Positions 8,335 through 17,573 of a stretch of 64,000 bases of DNA are shown here, in pieces. The DNA lies in NCBI GenBank assembly GCA_964390805.1, contig CAYMKL010000020.1, positions 8,021 to 72,020 on the forward strand, written 5' to 3'. Position 1 is the first letter of the stretch. The number at the start of each line of letters is the position of its first letter. Origin of the DNA: CAYMKL01 sp964390805. Its GTDB lineage: Bacteria; Chloroflexota; Anaerolineae; VGOG01. The notes below the pieces were generated by a model that saw only the letters and a list, made by a program, of their open reading frames with translations, was not told the DNA's origin and did no database searches. A program made the position numbers and the translations under genes.

Positions 8335-11205
8335 TTACATCTCCTTCTGTTCAACCATTGTTGGCAGAGCTGGCTGTTCAGCCAATGGGGTAGGCGCTTT
8401 CCCCCGCCCCCACGCCACCACCGCCTCCAACAGCGTGCGCTCCCGGCTCTTCACGGCAGCCATCTCAAGCACTGCCTGGGATACGGCCCAAAAGAGGTCG
8501 TTGTGGCGCAAGCCCCTCTCTGCCGCATAGGTGTTGAGAGTGTCCAGGTTGCCAGCCACCCACAGGTGCAGCAGACGGTGCAGCATGTCAATCATGGGTA
8601 GCCCGCCGCTGGGGTGCGGTTTGCCCAAATCGTCACGGCGGCGCTCGTCCCACTTGGCCAGGCGCAGGTCGCTGCCCGAAGCCTTGGCCAGGAAGCCACG
8701 CGGCCCGCGCAGGTCGTTCAGGTCCAGGCCATAGCCCTGAGAGAGCAGGATAGACTCGCCCACTGGCGACCTCTCCAGACCGAAGAGGTTGCGATGGATG
8801 AGGTAGTAGCGCGTCCACTCGTCCAGCCCCTCGGTGGAGCGGCCTTTGAGAATCTGACCCAGGGCGAAGTCGGCCACCATGCGCCGCACCTCGCGCAAGA
8901 ACTCGCTCACGGTGAAGGGAGAACCGTCCAGGCGGCGCACCTCGTCGTAGGCGGAGTAGGACTCCAGCGCCGGACCGACGGCGGCCCAGACAAAGTCCGG
9001 CCCGCTGATGCCCACGTCCCAGAAATAACGCAGTCGCTCGGTGATCCGCTCCTGCATGGCTCGCCGCACAGCGCGGTAGCGACCAACGCCAGCGTTGGTG
9101 GGCCGTTTGCGGCAGACCAGCCAGATGGACGAGGCCAATGAAGCTCGATTCAGATTCCGCACACCTCCCCGCATCTCGGTACCAATAGGCCAAGAGGCCG
9201 TGACAGTGAAACCAGACCGGATCATGGCTGTGACCAGTGTCTCCCAGGCCTCGGGGTCCTTGTGGGCGAAAGCAACCACCATCCGACCTTCGGGGGGGAG
9301 GGACTCCCAGGCACGACGGAAAGCGGCGGCCATACCCACCTCATACTCTTGTTTCCCTTTCCGTCCGGCTGCGCTATTCTTCTTCTGCTGCACCAGTTCG
9401 TCGACCTTGGGAGTAAGAGGAGCGGCGAAAACCTCCGGGTATTGGTCGCCGACCGTACGGCGCAGCCATACGTAGGAGAAGTCAGCCAGGTCGGCATAGG
9501 GAATGGCATCATAATAAGGCGGGTCAGTGACAACAACATCCACTCTGCTGCCTCGGGAGCTAGTGGCGGACTGACGGAGTACCATTGGAGGCCCAGTGCC
9601 CTGCCATTGTCCACTTTGCGCCAGGTTCTTGAGTACGCGGGTTACAGAGTCGAGACCACCTGCATAATATCTTCTGACATCGGCTACTGGGTTACATTCT
9701 GCGAAGTCCCAGGTGATAGGCAACGCGAATCGCTGGAAGGTGTGCTTGACCTCTTCTGCCTGCAGTTCCCATACGCAAATCGTGCTACAATAATCGGCGA
9801 GTTTACCGAACACGGCGGCTAAATATCCTCCCATTGCCTCCCCCCATTCCTCCGGATACCCCAGCCGTCGCATCTCATCGCGAGCAACACGGGTCAGCTT
9901 GACGAAAGTCACCAGAGCCAGCAATTGGCGCGGGGTGAAGAGGTCGGCCCACGTTTTGAAACCGTAGAGGGGAATGCGCATGCCCAATATTTCTGGTCCC
10001 GGCAACGGCTCGGTAGGCAAGCCGTAGGGAATCTGGGCTGCGGCTGCGGGCAGGGCGTCGGCAGCTAGACGCGCTGCCGCTTCTTCCTCTGGCGTGGGTC
10101 GTCGGTACTCCTTTCCGTGGCCAGTGTCCACCACTACGGCCGTCATCCGCGCCCCCATCTTCCCTGCATGTCCACACTCCTTGATGTAGTCCGGTGTCAG
10201 ATTCACCCCACAGACTGGGCAGCGGGACTTGGCACGAGCCATGGTGCCGGGGGGCACTTCGTCCTTTGGGTCGGGAGTCCAGATCTCAAAGTCTACACGG
10301 TGTGCTTCGGGGTCTGGCACCAGGCGCAGGGCGCGGAGGGCGTTGATGACGACGCGGCTGGTGTTGCGCGTGCGCTTGATGCGCAGGAAGTCGGGGCGGG
10401 CGCGGTTTTCGGGCGTGTCGGGCTTGGTCTTTTCCGCCTTCTTGCACAGCCAGAGGGTCTTGAGCAGGGGCACTTCGGCGCCGCAGGCCGGGTCGGGGCA
10501 AGGGACGGTGCGCGCCCAGAGGTAGGCTACTGTCGGCTGGCCGTCCACGGTGGGGTAGTAGGGAGTCAGCTCGGCCCGTGCTTTCTCCAGCACCCACTGA
10601 CCCCAGTAGCGGACGTGATCGGCCAGGTCACCGGGCTTGCCATCCTGGTCATCCAACAGCTTCAATTGGCCCTCACCCCGGCCTTCGGCCACCCCTCTCC
10701 CAGGCTTGGGAGAGGGGACGGGGGAGAGGGCTGGAAGCGGCCAGGTCTTGCCCGCCAGGCGTTGGGGAAACTCCAGCGTGCATTTGAGGATGAACCAGGC
10801 CACCGGGTTGTAGTCGTTGGCCACCACGTCGCAGCCCAGGCGCATGGCCTCCAGGGGGATGGCCCCGCCGCCGGCGAACATGTCCAGCACGCGGGGGGCG
10901 CGTCCGCCAAAGGCTTTGCGAATCTCCTGTCGGAAGAAATCGAGGGCGGGGCCGTTCTCACTCTTCCAACGGGTGATGCTCTCGATCTTCTTGCACAACT
11001 CGGCCCGGCCCCGCTCGTCGCCGGGGTCAGGCATCAGGGCGGCGATGATGGCCGCGCGACAGGCAGCCAGCGGTCGCCGCGCCGGCCAGATGTGCAGCGT
11101 GCTGATGTGGCCGTGGCGCACGTTCTTCTCGTGCTTCGAGTCTTCGGAGACCTTTTTCAGTGGGAAGGCTTCTTCGATTAGGCGACGTTCGGTCATGGTA
11201 ATCAA
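8335..11205 (-). CDS. DUF1156 DNA methyltransferase (956 aa)
   Basis: The protein opens with the DUF1156 signature (ERRLIEEAFPLKKVSEDS, then HISTLHIWPARRPLAACR). The SAM-binding motif VLDMFAGGGAIPLEA lies at residues 107-120. The catalytic motif DPPYYDAI begins at D561. The order SAM motif then DPPY, in a protein of 950-1000 aa, matches COG1743 adenine-specific methylases. Zn-like CPDPAC and CPVC pairs lie between the two motifs. It probably supplies the self/non-self mark for the neighbouring helicase and DUF499 ATPase. Residues about 161-179 (SPVPSPKPGRGVAEGRGEG) come from an in-frame palindromic repeat. MTERR (start 11196) is an alternative start. Confidence 0.88.
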   Translation of the reverse strand: MITMTERRLIEEAFPLKKVSEDSKHEKNVRHGHISTLHIWPARRPLAACRAAIIAALMPDPGDERGRAELCKKIESITRWKSENGPALDFFRQEIRKAFGGRAPRVLDMFAGGGAIPLEAMRLGCDVVANDYNPVAWFILKCTLEFPQRLAGKTWPLPALSPVPSPKPGRGVAEGRGEGQLKLLDDQDGKPGDLADHVRYWGQWVLEKARAELTPYYPTVDGQPTVAYLWARTVPCPDPACGAEVPLLKTLWLCKKAEKTKPDTPENRARPDFLRIKRTRNTSRVVINALRALRLVPDPEAHRVDFEIWTPDPKDEVPPGTMARAKSRCPVCGVNLTPDYIKECGHAGKMGARMTAVVVDTGHGKEYRRPTPEEEAAARLAADALPAAAAQIPYGLPTEPLPGPEILGMRIPLYGFKTWADLFTPRQLLALVTFVKLTRVARDEMRRLGYPEEWGEAMGGYLAAVFGKLADYCSTICVWELQAEEVKHTFQRFALPITWDFAECNPVADVRRYYAGGLDSVTRVLKNLAQSGQWQGTGPPMVLRQSATSSRGSRVDVVVTDPPYYDAIPYADLADFSYVWLRRTVGDQYPEVFAAPLTPKVDELVQQKKNSAAGRKGKQEYEVGMAAAFRRAWESLPPEGRMVVAFAHKDPEAWETLVTAMIRSGFTVTASWPIGTEMRGGVRNLNRASLASSIWLVCRKRPTNAGVGRYRAVRRAMQERITERLRYFWDVGISGPDFVWAAVGPALESYSAYDEVRRLDGSPFTVSEFLREVRRMVADFALGQILKGRSTEGLDEWTRYYLIHRNLFGLERSPVGESILLSQGYGLDLNDLRGPRGFLAKASGSDLRLAKWDERRRDDLGKPHPSGGLPMIDMLHRLLHLWVAGNLDTLNTYAAERGLRHNDLFWAVSQAVLEMAAVKSRERTLLEAVVAWGRGKAPTPLAEQPALPTMVEQKEM
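10669..10731. repeat. Palindromic repeat inserted in frame in the methyltransferase gene
   Basis: The pattern CCCCTCTCCCA...TGGGAGAGGGG with flanking CCCTCACCCC and GGGGGAGAGGG is the same type as at 6124-6166. It falls just after the SAM-binding region and keeps the frame. Confidence 0.7.
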
Positions 11206-11213
11206 ACCGCCTC

Positions 11214-11242
11214 TTGACTTTACAACGATTGTGTGCTATACT
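11214..11242 (+). promoter_or_regulatory. Sigma70-type promoter of the antisense small RNA
   Basis: TTGACT (11214-11219), a 17-nt spacer and TATACT (11237-11242), with an extended TGC before the -10. It points right, opposite to the surrounding defence genes, and no gene starts downstream on that strand. Predicted transcription start is near 11249. Confidence 0.75.
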
Positions 11243-11248
11243 TTCTGC

Positions 11249-11356
11249 GGTAAGGTGCCCCGGACTGTACGGGGAGCTATGGCACACTGAAATGTGTGCG
11301 CCTGCTGAGTCTAAGCTCTGAGCCCACGACGCTATTGGTCGTGGGCTCATTCTTTC
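11249..11356 (+). ncRNA. Candidate structured small RNA (about 100 nt)
   Basis: A strong promoter upstream and an intrinsic terminator at its end enclose about 100 nt with no open frame. The transcript can form stem-loops: CCCCG (11258-11262) with CGGGG (11270-11274), nested in GTGCC (11255-11259)/GGCAC (11281-11285), and alternatively GCACAC (11282-11287)/GTGTGC (11294-11299). The last two share bases and are mutually exclusive. I see no match to the SRP, 6S or tmRNA cores. It lies between the DUF3800 and DUF1156 genes and would be antisense to any read-through mRNA of the operon, so a role in controlling the methyltransferase is possible but unproven. Confidence 0.55.
11320..11353 (+). terminator. 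Intrinsic terminator of the small RNA
   Basis: A perfect 11-bp stem GAGCCCACGAC (11320-11330)/GTCGTGGGCTC (11338-11348) with a 7-nt loop is followed on the + strand by ATTCTTTCT. The T-rich tail is on the + side only, which fits termination of the small RNA rather than of the DUF3800 gene. Confidence 0.75.
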
Positions 11357-12058
11357 TCAGGGGATGCGCACGATCTTCACCTTGGCTTGCAGTAGGGAGA
11401 AAGCATCGTGAAGCTCATCCTGCCTGACGCCACGCGCCCTTTCGTGTGAGACAAAATCCGTCAGATATGCGACAAAGTCCGCCAACTGGAGGCCAGCATA
11501 GAAAGCTGAGAAACCAAACCAGGGAAGCTCAATGAAACGCGTTTCCCCGGATCGAGAGGCGACCCAATCACGGTAAGCATCAACCAAACGGCGGTCCTGA
11601 ACGCTGGAGTGCAAGTCGGAACGCATATCTACCATCAACAAGCCGAGGTCATTAACTTCCTCCAGGTCAGCATCCAGCTCTTCGAGCAATCTCCAGAATG
11701 CAATCCGATATAAATCACTATCAGTACCGACGTACTCTGGTAAGTCGCGCTTATCTACCGCTACTACGACTGCCCTGCAAGGCAGTTCTGCAATCAGTTG
11801 GGCAATCGCCTTCATGGCTTCCACTCTCTGCTCCCATCGCTGGTGACTAAATAGCTTCTCCCCGCGCCGTATATCACGCCCTTTGATCTCAAAATCTTCT
11901 GGTTTGGCCCATCCTATCAAACGCCGCTTGAGTGCTATGACTGCACGATCAAGGTCTGGGGAATCCACAGCCTCAATACCTATCGCCGCCAATACGAAGA
12001 ACTCAGACGCTTTATCTTTGAGGCCCGTCCCACTTTCATCAATGTAGAAAAGTTTCAC
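11357..12058 (-). CDS. DUF3800 family protein (233 aa)
   Basis: It starts MKLFYIDESGTG, the characteristic DUF3800 opening with an acidic D-E pair. VVVAVDKRDLP and LLMVDMRSDLHSS follow, and the C-terminal helix FYAGLQLADFVAYL has the conserved LADF. The family has an RNase H-like fold by prediction and is common in mobile and defence regions; its activity is not established. It lies about 50 nt downstream of the helicase gene and about 150 nt upstream of the methyltransferase gene, with the small-RNA unit in that second gap. Confidence 0.85.
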   Translation of the reverse strand: MKLFYIDESGTGLKDKASEFFVLAAIGIEAVDSPDLDRAVIALKRRLIGWAKPEDFEIKGRDIRRGEKLFSHQRWEQRVEAMKAIAQLIAELPCRAVVVAVDKRDLPEYVGTDSDLYRIAFWRLLEELDADLEEVNDLGLLMVDMRSDLHSSVQDRRLVDAYRDWVASRSGETRFIELPWFGFSAFYAGLQLADFVAYLTDFVSHERARGVRQDELHDAFSLLQAKVKIVRIP

Positions 12059-12109
12059 AAAATTCTCCTTCTTCCCTGTGATCAGATCATACCCGAGTTG
12101 GGGAGAATG

Positions 12110-15100
12110 TCAACTCGCCAAGGGGAGCAGTGATTCAGCGGCCGCCATCACATCACTGGCCTTGATACGCACCGCCCCGGTCTGGCGGGCCAGCAAGCAG
12201 CCAAAAGGATCAGGTACGCGGTAGAGCTGAGGCACGGTGTCGCAATTGTAGACCACGTAGAGCCAGTAGCGGTCGCGGTGGTTGGCTGCCTGCGCCCACT
12301 CGTTGGCCGTCAACTCCACCGGTGGCGTGCCGCTGCGGCCCTTCACCTCCACGTAGCGCAGCGAGCCGTCAGCCCGGAGCACCTTCAGGTCAAAGCCGGC
12401 CTTGAGGTGTGAGGCAGAGACGTCCTCAATCACGGAGCCTTCCGCCTCCTCGCGGCCAATGACTTCGGCCAGGGCCACCTGCTCAGCCTGGACATCGCGG
12501 CGTTCCGCTTCCTCGGGCGGCAGAGGCAGCACCAGTGATTGGGCGTAGATGCTGACCGGCCCCAGGCGTAGCCTGTCCACTTTAGCGTAGAGGGCCGCTT
12601 CCGCCTCCCGGCGACGGCGGTCCAGGTTCTCCAGTTCAGCTTCACACCTACGCAATTTCGTCGGGGAGGCTGGCACCCCTTTTTCAACCGCTTCCTTCAA
12701 CAATCGGCGCTGGCGGAAGAGCTCGGCCTGCCGCAAATTGTAGGCCACACGCAGTTGCTCCTGGCGCTGAGGTAGACGTTCTTCTTCCTCCTGGCGACGC
12801 GCCTCCAGTGCTGGCTGCCCTAGTGCCTGCACCATGAAAACCTCCACAGGGGCCGTGTCACCAGCCAGGTTCCGCAAACCCGATTTCTCGGGGGGGATGG
12901 TCTTGTCCTCCTGCTCTCTGGGGAACAGGGTCAGCAGCAAATGGGCTGGGGCCAACTCGCAGTGACCATCTTCGTAGCGACGCACACCAGTCATCTTCTC
13001 CTCGACGATCTCAGGCTCCTCCTCATCATCGTGTTCGGCATCCCGCAGCACTGCCACTCTAGCCAGATAGAAGATGTAGGGCTCTGTGGCCTCTGGATCG
13101 AAGAAGACCGCGCCGCGCATGGCTTGATGCTCGTACCGGCCCAGGAAAAGGTCCACCACTGCCTCGAAGACCGGTTCGCCTGGATGCAGATAGATAGCCT
13201 TTGGGTCTTGGGCTAAGTCGGGCATGGCGCTCTCACGGTCAAAGGTCAGGCGTTGCTGAACATCCGCCGGGTAGGTGGTCAGCGATTGATGCACACTGGC
13301 GGGGCAAGGATCGAGCCAGAAGATGTCCTCAATGTCACCCCGGATGCCGACGCCCACCAATGGAGCGGCTAGTTGGAAGAAACGGCGCACATAGGCCGGC
13401 ATCATGCGACGCATTTCGGCCACCTCGCGCTGGCGCTGCAACTCTGTGAGCAGCGCTTGCACCTGGCTCACCTCCACCTTGCGCTCCAGGTCGGCCTGTT
13501 GTGCCTCTACCCGATCCTTGTCCAGTTTCTGATCGAACTCGCGCAGCGCCTGATCTTCCTTGCCTTCGACCACCGCTTCAAAGATCAGCTCGCTCAATGG
13601 CTTGCCGCTGAACTGCCGCCCGATGATGTCAAAGACCTTGTCATTGCCCAGCTCACGGCGGATCTTCTCCAGCTTCTCCAGCAAAACCTTGAGGACGCGG
13701 CCCTCGCGGGTGTTCTTCGCTACCAGGTTGAGCAGCAGTACATCATGCTTCTGTTTGTAGCGATGCACGCGGCCCATGCGCTGCTCAATGCGGGCCGGAT
13801 TCCAGGGAATGTCGTAGTTTATCATCAGCCAGCAAAACTGCAGGTTGATCCCCTCGCCAGCGGCGTCGGTAGCGACCATGATGCGCGCGCCGTCGGGGTC
13901 GCGGAAAAAGGCCGCCTGGCGGTCACGCTCTTTGTACTTCATCCCACCATGAATCTGAGCGATCTTGCCGGTGAGCCCCTTGCCCTGCAGCCGTCCTACC
14001 AGAAAGTCCAGCGTGTCCCGGAACTCGGTGAAGATCAGCGCTTTGGTATCGGGATACGGCTCCAGCGCCTCCCACAGCTTCTCGAACTTGCTCTCCCGCT
14101 TCCGGTCGTAGACCTGGCGGGCCAGGACAACCAATCGCCGGACTTCTTCCCACTCGCTGCGTAGTTCGGCCAGGGTGCGGGCATCGGTGGCAGACTCCAC
14201 TTCTTCGTCCTGTCGTTCGGATTCCTCGAGCCCATCTTGCGGTTCTTCTTCGTCGCCGGTCTTTGTATCACGCACATCCTTAGTGGGCAGAGCAAACTGG
14301 CGGGCTTCTAGCTCTTCCAGACTGAACAAACCGCTTTCCAATGCCTGCAGGATTCTGCCCAACTTCTCAGCCCGGCGCTCCAACGACCTGAACATGGCCC
14401 AGGTGGACGAAGCCAGCCGCCGTTGCAGGATGCTCATGGCCAGTCCAGCCGCCGAGCGGTTGCGCAGCCGCGCTCGGTCATAATGCGTCTGGCAGTAGGT
14501 AGTGGCCTGATCGTAGAGGTCTTGTTCCTGGCCCGGTCCCTGGGTGAGGGAGTACTCGATAGTGTTGCTCTCGCGCGGACGAAAGATGGCGCTTCCATTG
14601 AAGTGCACCATCTCCTCCTTCATGCGCCGCAGCAGGTAGCGTCGTTTCTGAGTGCTGGTGAGACGCCCGAAGGCTTCTGGAGTAGAAAGTAGCTCGGGTT
14701 CCAACAACCGCCACAGGAAGTAATAAGGATCATCCTTGCCCATGTGGGGCGTGGCGGTCATGAGGAGCAAGTGCCGTCCCTGCCGGGCGATGATCTCGGC
14801 CATCTCGTAACGGCGGGTCTTCTCTATGGTCAAGTCGGCATTTCGCCAGGCGGAGAGCTTATGGGCCTCGTCGAAGACGACCAGATCATACGGCGGCGCT
14901 GCCATGTACGCAGTTCGCGCCCGCTCGCGCCAAAGCGTATCCACGCTGATAATCACAAGGTCGTTACGAGGATCGGTGAAGGGATTATTGCCATCTCTGA
15001 TATCGGAACTGGAAAGGATACGAGAGCGTAGGCGGAAGAGGATGCGCAGTTCGCGCTCCCAGTTCCCCACCAGGCCGGCGGGCGGGACGATAAGCACCCG

Positions 15101-15604
15101 CTTGACAAGCCGGCGCAGTAGCATCTCACGGATCACCAAGCCAGCCATTATGGTCTTTCCAGCACCCGCATCATCGGCGAGCAAGAAGCGCAGGCGGGGT
15201 AACCCCAACATGCCAGGTTCCTCTGCGGGACGCTCAGGCGTAGCGGGGACACCATAGACAGCGGCCAGTTGGTGCGGCAGCAAGTCAATGAGAGAGGTCT
15301 CGGTGGTAAAGAGCGGGTTGAAAAGATAGGCGTGTTGTAGGCGGTAGGCTTCGGCTATGAGCGACACGGTCTCTGCTTCAGCGCGGAAGGCGACAGCGTC
15401 CCCTTCAAGAACTTCGAAGCGACTTTCGAGCTCTGATACAGAGAAGGGCTGGCGATCAACGGTGCCTGTTTGGGGATGCTTGAAGCTGAGGAAAACAACC
15501 TGGCCGTATCTTTCTACAGCCTGAACCAGCCGCTCGTGGCCTGTACGGCGGTCATATAGATAGACGCCCGATCGCAACTTTGAGAGAAGGGTCATTGCCG
15601 TCAA
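12110..15604 (-). CDS. SNF2-type helicase with C-terminal DUF3883-like domain (1164 aa)
   Basis: Walker A DDAGAGKT is at residues 144-151, the DEAH box VVFDEAHK at 245-248, and the helicase C-terminal domain shows VATDAAGEGINLQF with an arginine-finger motif RMGRVHRY. Two long charged coiled-coil stretches follow, including one rich in Glu/Asp. The last 100 residues carry FDLKV...YVEVKGR, a PD-(D/E)xK-like D..E.K pattern typical of DUF3883. It resembles the SNF2 helicases of DISARM-like systems. It is the first gene of the minus-strand defence operon and probably acts with the DUF1156 methyltransferase and DUF499 ATPase. ATG at 15604 is preceded by divergent AT-richer DNA. Confidence 0.88.
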   Translation of the reverse strand: MTAMTLLSKLRSGVYLYDRRTGHERLVQAVERYGQVVFLSFKHPQTGTVDRQPFSVSELESRFEVLEGDAVAFRAEAETVSLIAEAYRLQHAYLFNPLFTTETSLIDLLPHQLAAVYGVPATPERPAEEPGMLGLPRLRFLLADDAGAGKTIMAGLVIREMLLRRLVKRVLIVPPAGLVGNWERELRILFRLRSRILSSSDIRDGNNPFTDPRNDLVIISVDTLWRERARTAYMAAPPYDLVVFDEAHKLSAWRNADLTIEKTRRYEMAEIIARQGRHLLLMTATPHMGKDDPYYFLWRLLEPELLSTPEAFGRLTSTQKRRYLLRRMKEEMVHFNGSAIFRPRESNTIEYSLTQGPGQEQDLYDQATTYCQTHYDRARLRNRSAAGLAMSILQRRLASSTWAMFRSLERRAEKLGRILQALESGLFSLEELEARQFALPTKDVRDTKTGDEEEPQDGLEESERQDEEVESATDARTLAELRSEWEEVRRLVVLARQVYDRKRESKFEKLWEALEPYPDTKALIFTEFRDTLDFLVGRLQGKGLTGKIAQIHGGMKYKERDRQAAFFRDPDGARIMVATDAAGEGINLQFCWLMINYDIPWNPARIEQRMGRVHRYKQKHDVLLLNLVAKNTREGRVLKVLLEKLEKIRRELGNDKVFDIIGRQFSGKPLSELIFEAVVEGKEDQALREFDQKLDKDRVEAQQADLERKVEVSQVQALLTELQRQREVAEMRRMMPAYVRRFFQLAAPLVGVGIRGDIEDIFWLDPCPASVHQSLTTYPADVQQRLTFDRESAMPDLAQDPKAIYLHPGEPVFEAVVDLFLGRYEHQAMRGAVFFDPEATEPYIFYLARVAVLRDAEHDDEEEPEIVEEKMTGVRRYEDGHCELAPAHLLLTLFPREQEDKTIPPEKSGLRNLAGDTAPVEVFMVQALGQPALEARRQEEEERLPQRQEQLRVAYNLRQAELFRQRRLLKEAVEKGVPASPTKLRRCEAELENLDRRRREAEAALYAKVDRLRLGPVSIYAQSLVLPLPPEEAERRDVQAEQVALAEVIGREEAEGSVIEDVSASHLKAGFDLKVLRADGSLRYVEVKGRSGTPPVELTANEWAQAANHRDRYWLYVVYNCDTVPQLYRVPDPFGCLLARQTGAVRIKASDVMAAAESLLPLAS

Positions 15605-15672
15605 CTCTTTTCTCTTCTTCGAGGCAGGTCAGTTATGATAGTCTTGCCCGCACCGTTATCGTCGGTCAGGAG

Positions 15673-15745
15673 GAAGGCTGGGAGTGGAAAAGCCGCTCCC
15701 TACTTGCCCAGGAAGCGGCTTTGTGTTACAATTCTCCCAGCCTTC
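15673..15745. terminator. Nested hairpin upstream of the helicase gene
   Basis: A 12-bp outer arm GAAGGCTGGGAG (15673-15684) pairs with 15734-15745. Inside it, AAGCCGCT (15690-15697) pairs with AGCGGCTT (15714-15721), flanked by A and T runs. The inner hairpin could terminate in either direction and would insulate the helicase operon from DNA to its right. Apart from this and the next hairpin I see no gene between 15605 and 16364. Confidence 0.6.
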
Positions 15746-15863
15746 TCCTGGGCCGTTCAGGAGTAGGTATTGGGATTACTTAGAGCCAAGGCTCGGTAAT
15801 CCCTTTCTTGTTTGGTTGCCAGGCAAGTATATCACGTTTCGCCTCGTTTGGCAAGAGCAAAAA

Positions 15864-15893
15864 GCCACCGTGCGGTTGACGCAGGTGGCGTTT
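15864..15893 (+). terminator. GCCACC/GGTGGC hairpin with T tail
   Basis: GCCACC (15864-15869) and GGTGGC (15884-15889) enclose GGTTGAC and are followed by GTTTTC. It shares sequence with the hairpin at 25846-25878 and resembles those at 36.4, 38.7 and 41.9 kb. Confidence 0.5.
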
Positions 15894-16364
15894 TCTATAT
15901 GACGGTGCATCATACCTCTGGACGGTACCGACGCTGATGAAGGATGGACGAGCGCGGGCTTCTAGTCCCAGTCCAGATAGGGGAATACCGAGTGGGGTGA
16001 CTGACAGCAAAGGGGAGGGCCATAACGGAGAGGATGCCGATGCAAAAACAACTCAGCCAGGCATCACGTCAACTAACGCTGAATGAACAGAACCTCTGGG
16101 GCGCAAGCCCTGAGGCATCTCTGGTATGGCCCTAAGTCTCTGGTCAGCCTAGCGGTCAGGAAACAACAGGCATCCTCGTGTGTCTTTTGCCTCCGTCTCG
16201 TCGCTAAGTACAGACCTCAGCCAAGACAATCACGCCGCATCTTTCCCGCGTTCCTCCACATCGCCCGCCTCCCCCTCTCATCCCGTCGTTGCATCTCGGC
16301 GAAGTCTCTCTTGGCCTTCCGTGTGGGCGTCTGCCAGGCACACTTTCCTGTTTGGGCGGTTCTT

Positions 16365-16759
16365 TCACAGATGCCAGCTCCCTACGATCCGATTGATCAG
16401 CGCGTCTACGAACTCCCGTACCTCTGCGTCCCTGACGTACAACTCCTGCCACCCCACGCCTGCCGCTCGCGCTGCTTTCATTCTCTCGACGGGCTCGCCC
16501 TCGAAAGTTGGCATGAGGTCTGCTAATCCATCTTCGTCGAGGCCCGCTGCGCTCAATATCAGGACGCAAGCAGCACGCTCGATGGGAGGCGTGATGGGCT
16601 TGTCGCCATGCAGCAGTTGGTGCACGTAAGACCTGACTATGGCTGCCGCCCGATGGCCCTGCCCAGCATACGACCGAATTCACGCAAGGTCGTGGAACCA
16701 TCGGCGCGGCTTTCGGAGAGGTTGTCTTTTAGGGCTCGCAGTGTTTGAGGGTCAACCAA
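16365..16759 (-). pseudogene. Frameshifted small XRE/HTH-like regulator
   Basis: A TTG start at 16759 with GAAAGG seven bases upstream gives 41 residues (VDPQTLRALKDNLSES, then LREFGRMLGRAIGRQP) ending at a TAG (16637). In the next frame the protein continues as SYVHQLLHGDKPITPPIERA and runs to a stop at 16365 (VREFVDALINRIVGSWHL). Joined, the pieces look like one helix-turn-helix protein of about 125 aa with a single frameshift near 16640. It may be a real pseudogene or a base error. It sits in a decayed stretch beside a second broken regulator. Confidence 0.55.
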
Positions 16760-17099
16760 ATGAGAGCCTTTCTAATCGGCGCAACCGCTTTTACGACACG
16801 TTTTTTACCAATAAGATGGCTTTCCGCCCGTTAGGAGCGCAGGCCAACGTCAATCCAACAGAGCTAGGAGGCAGGTCTCGCTCGTTCACGCCATCTCGGG
16901 GAAGCTCAAGTTGTCGTCTTCGAATACGACCTCTTGCGCCGTGTCCAGGAGAGCCGCGATGGAGTTATCTAAGTCCCTGTTTGTGCAGCGCAAGGCCCAT
17001 CACGATCACCACACCGATTTAGCTCTCAGGCGATATCGCCTCCCAGCGGTGCTGCCGTCCGCTCCAGCAGTCTGCTTCGTACACTCACGAAGGGCTGGA

Positions 17100-17430
17100 T
17101 CACGCGGACTGGCGGTTGGAACCGCCCCATGCGATGGCAGGAGTAGTGAATGGTGCTGGCTTGGTCTCTTCGTGCAGCGGAATCCGCTTGTACACGTAGT
17201 CGCCATCCCGCACGCAGCCATGGTCGGCAAAGATATTGTACGGGAGCTACGGAAACCGTCGAAAACAGGCCATCACGAAGCGGTCCGATAGGGCTGACAG
17301 TCCGCTCCTTTGATACCAGGCGGCTCAGCGGGAGTATCCAATGGCGTTGGCGAACCAACTCTTCTTGTGACCGGTCTCCTCGAGCCACTGGTTGAGCTTG
17401 GTCAGGGGGGTGCTCCCAGGGGCATGACGT
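17100..17430 (-). pseudogene. Broken XRE-family regulator with two in-frame stops
   Basis: One minus-strand frame reads PLTKLNQWLEETGHKKSWF, ANAIGYSR, stop, then SALSDRFVMACFRRFP, stop, then PYNIFADHGCVRDGDYVYKR and on to a TGA at 17100. The pieces are in the right order for an XRE-type helix-turn-helix protein, and both stops are single codons within conserved-looking text. The remaining sequence between 16760 and 17100 holds no gene I can support. It is probably an old, inactivated regulator, separate from the LacI gene that follows on the other strand. Confidence 0.55.
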
Positions 17431-17494
17431 CTGCTTCGAAATCCCTGGGGTAAGTCGGGATAGACCCAAAGAAGCAGACGGTGAAGGCGATAAC

Positions 17495-17554
17495 TTGACA
17501 AACTCTCTGCTCTATGCTATAATGCTCGCAAACGATTGCGGAAACGTTTGCGAG
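17495..17554 (+). promoter_or_regulatory. Consensus promoter and LacI-type operator of the ribose operon
   Basis: TTGACA (17495-17500), a 17-nt spacer and TATAAT (17518-17523) match the sigma70 consensus exactly. Directly downstream is a perfect inverted repeat CTCGCAAACG (17525-17534)/CGTTTGCGAG (17545-17554) with AAACG half-sites as in LacI/GalR operators. It covers the transcription start, so autorepression by the LacI protein encoded next is very likely, with relief by a sugar ligand. Confidence 0.9.
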
Positions 17555-17573
17555 GAGGTGGATTATCACGACT

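Noticed and set aside
11249..11356. Identity of the small RNA as SRP RNA or 6S RNA
   Set aside because: No SRP GGAAGG/GGAGCA core, and it is too short for 6S RNA with no large central bubble.
16204..16701. 165-codon Arg-rich minus-strand frame
   Set aside because: Shadow of the frameshifted regulator region; extreme Arg/Gly/Pro composition.
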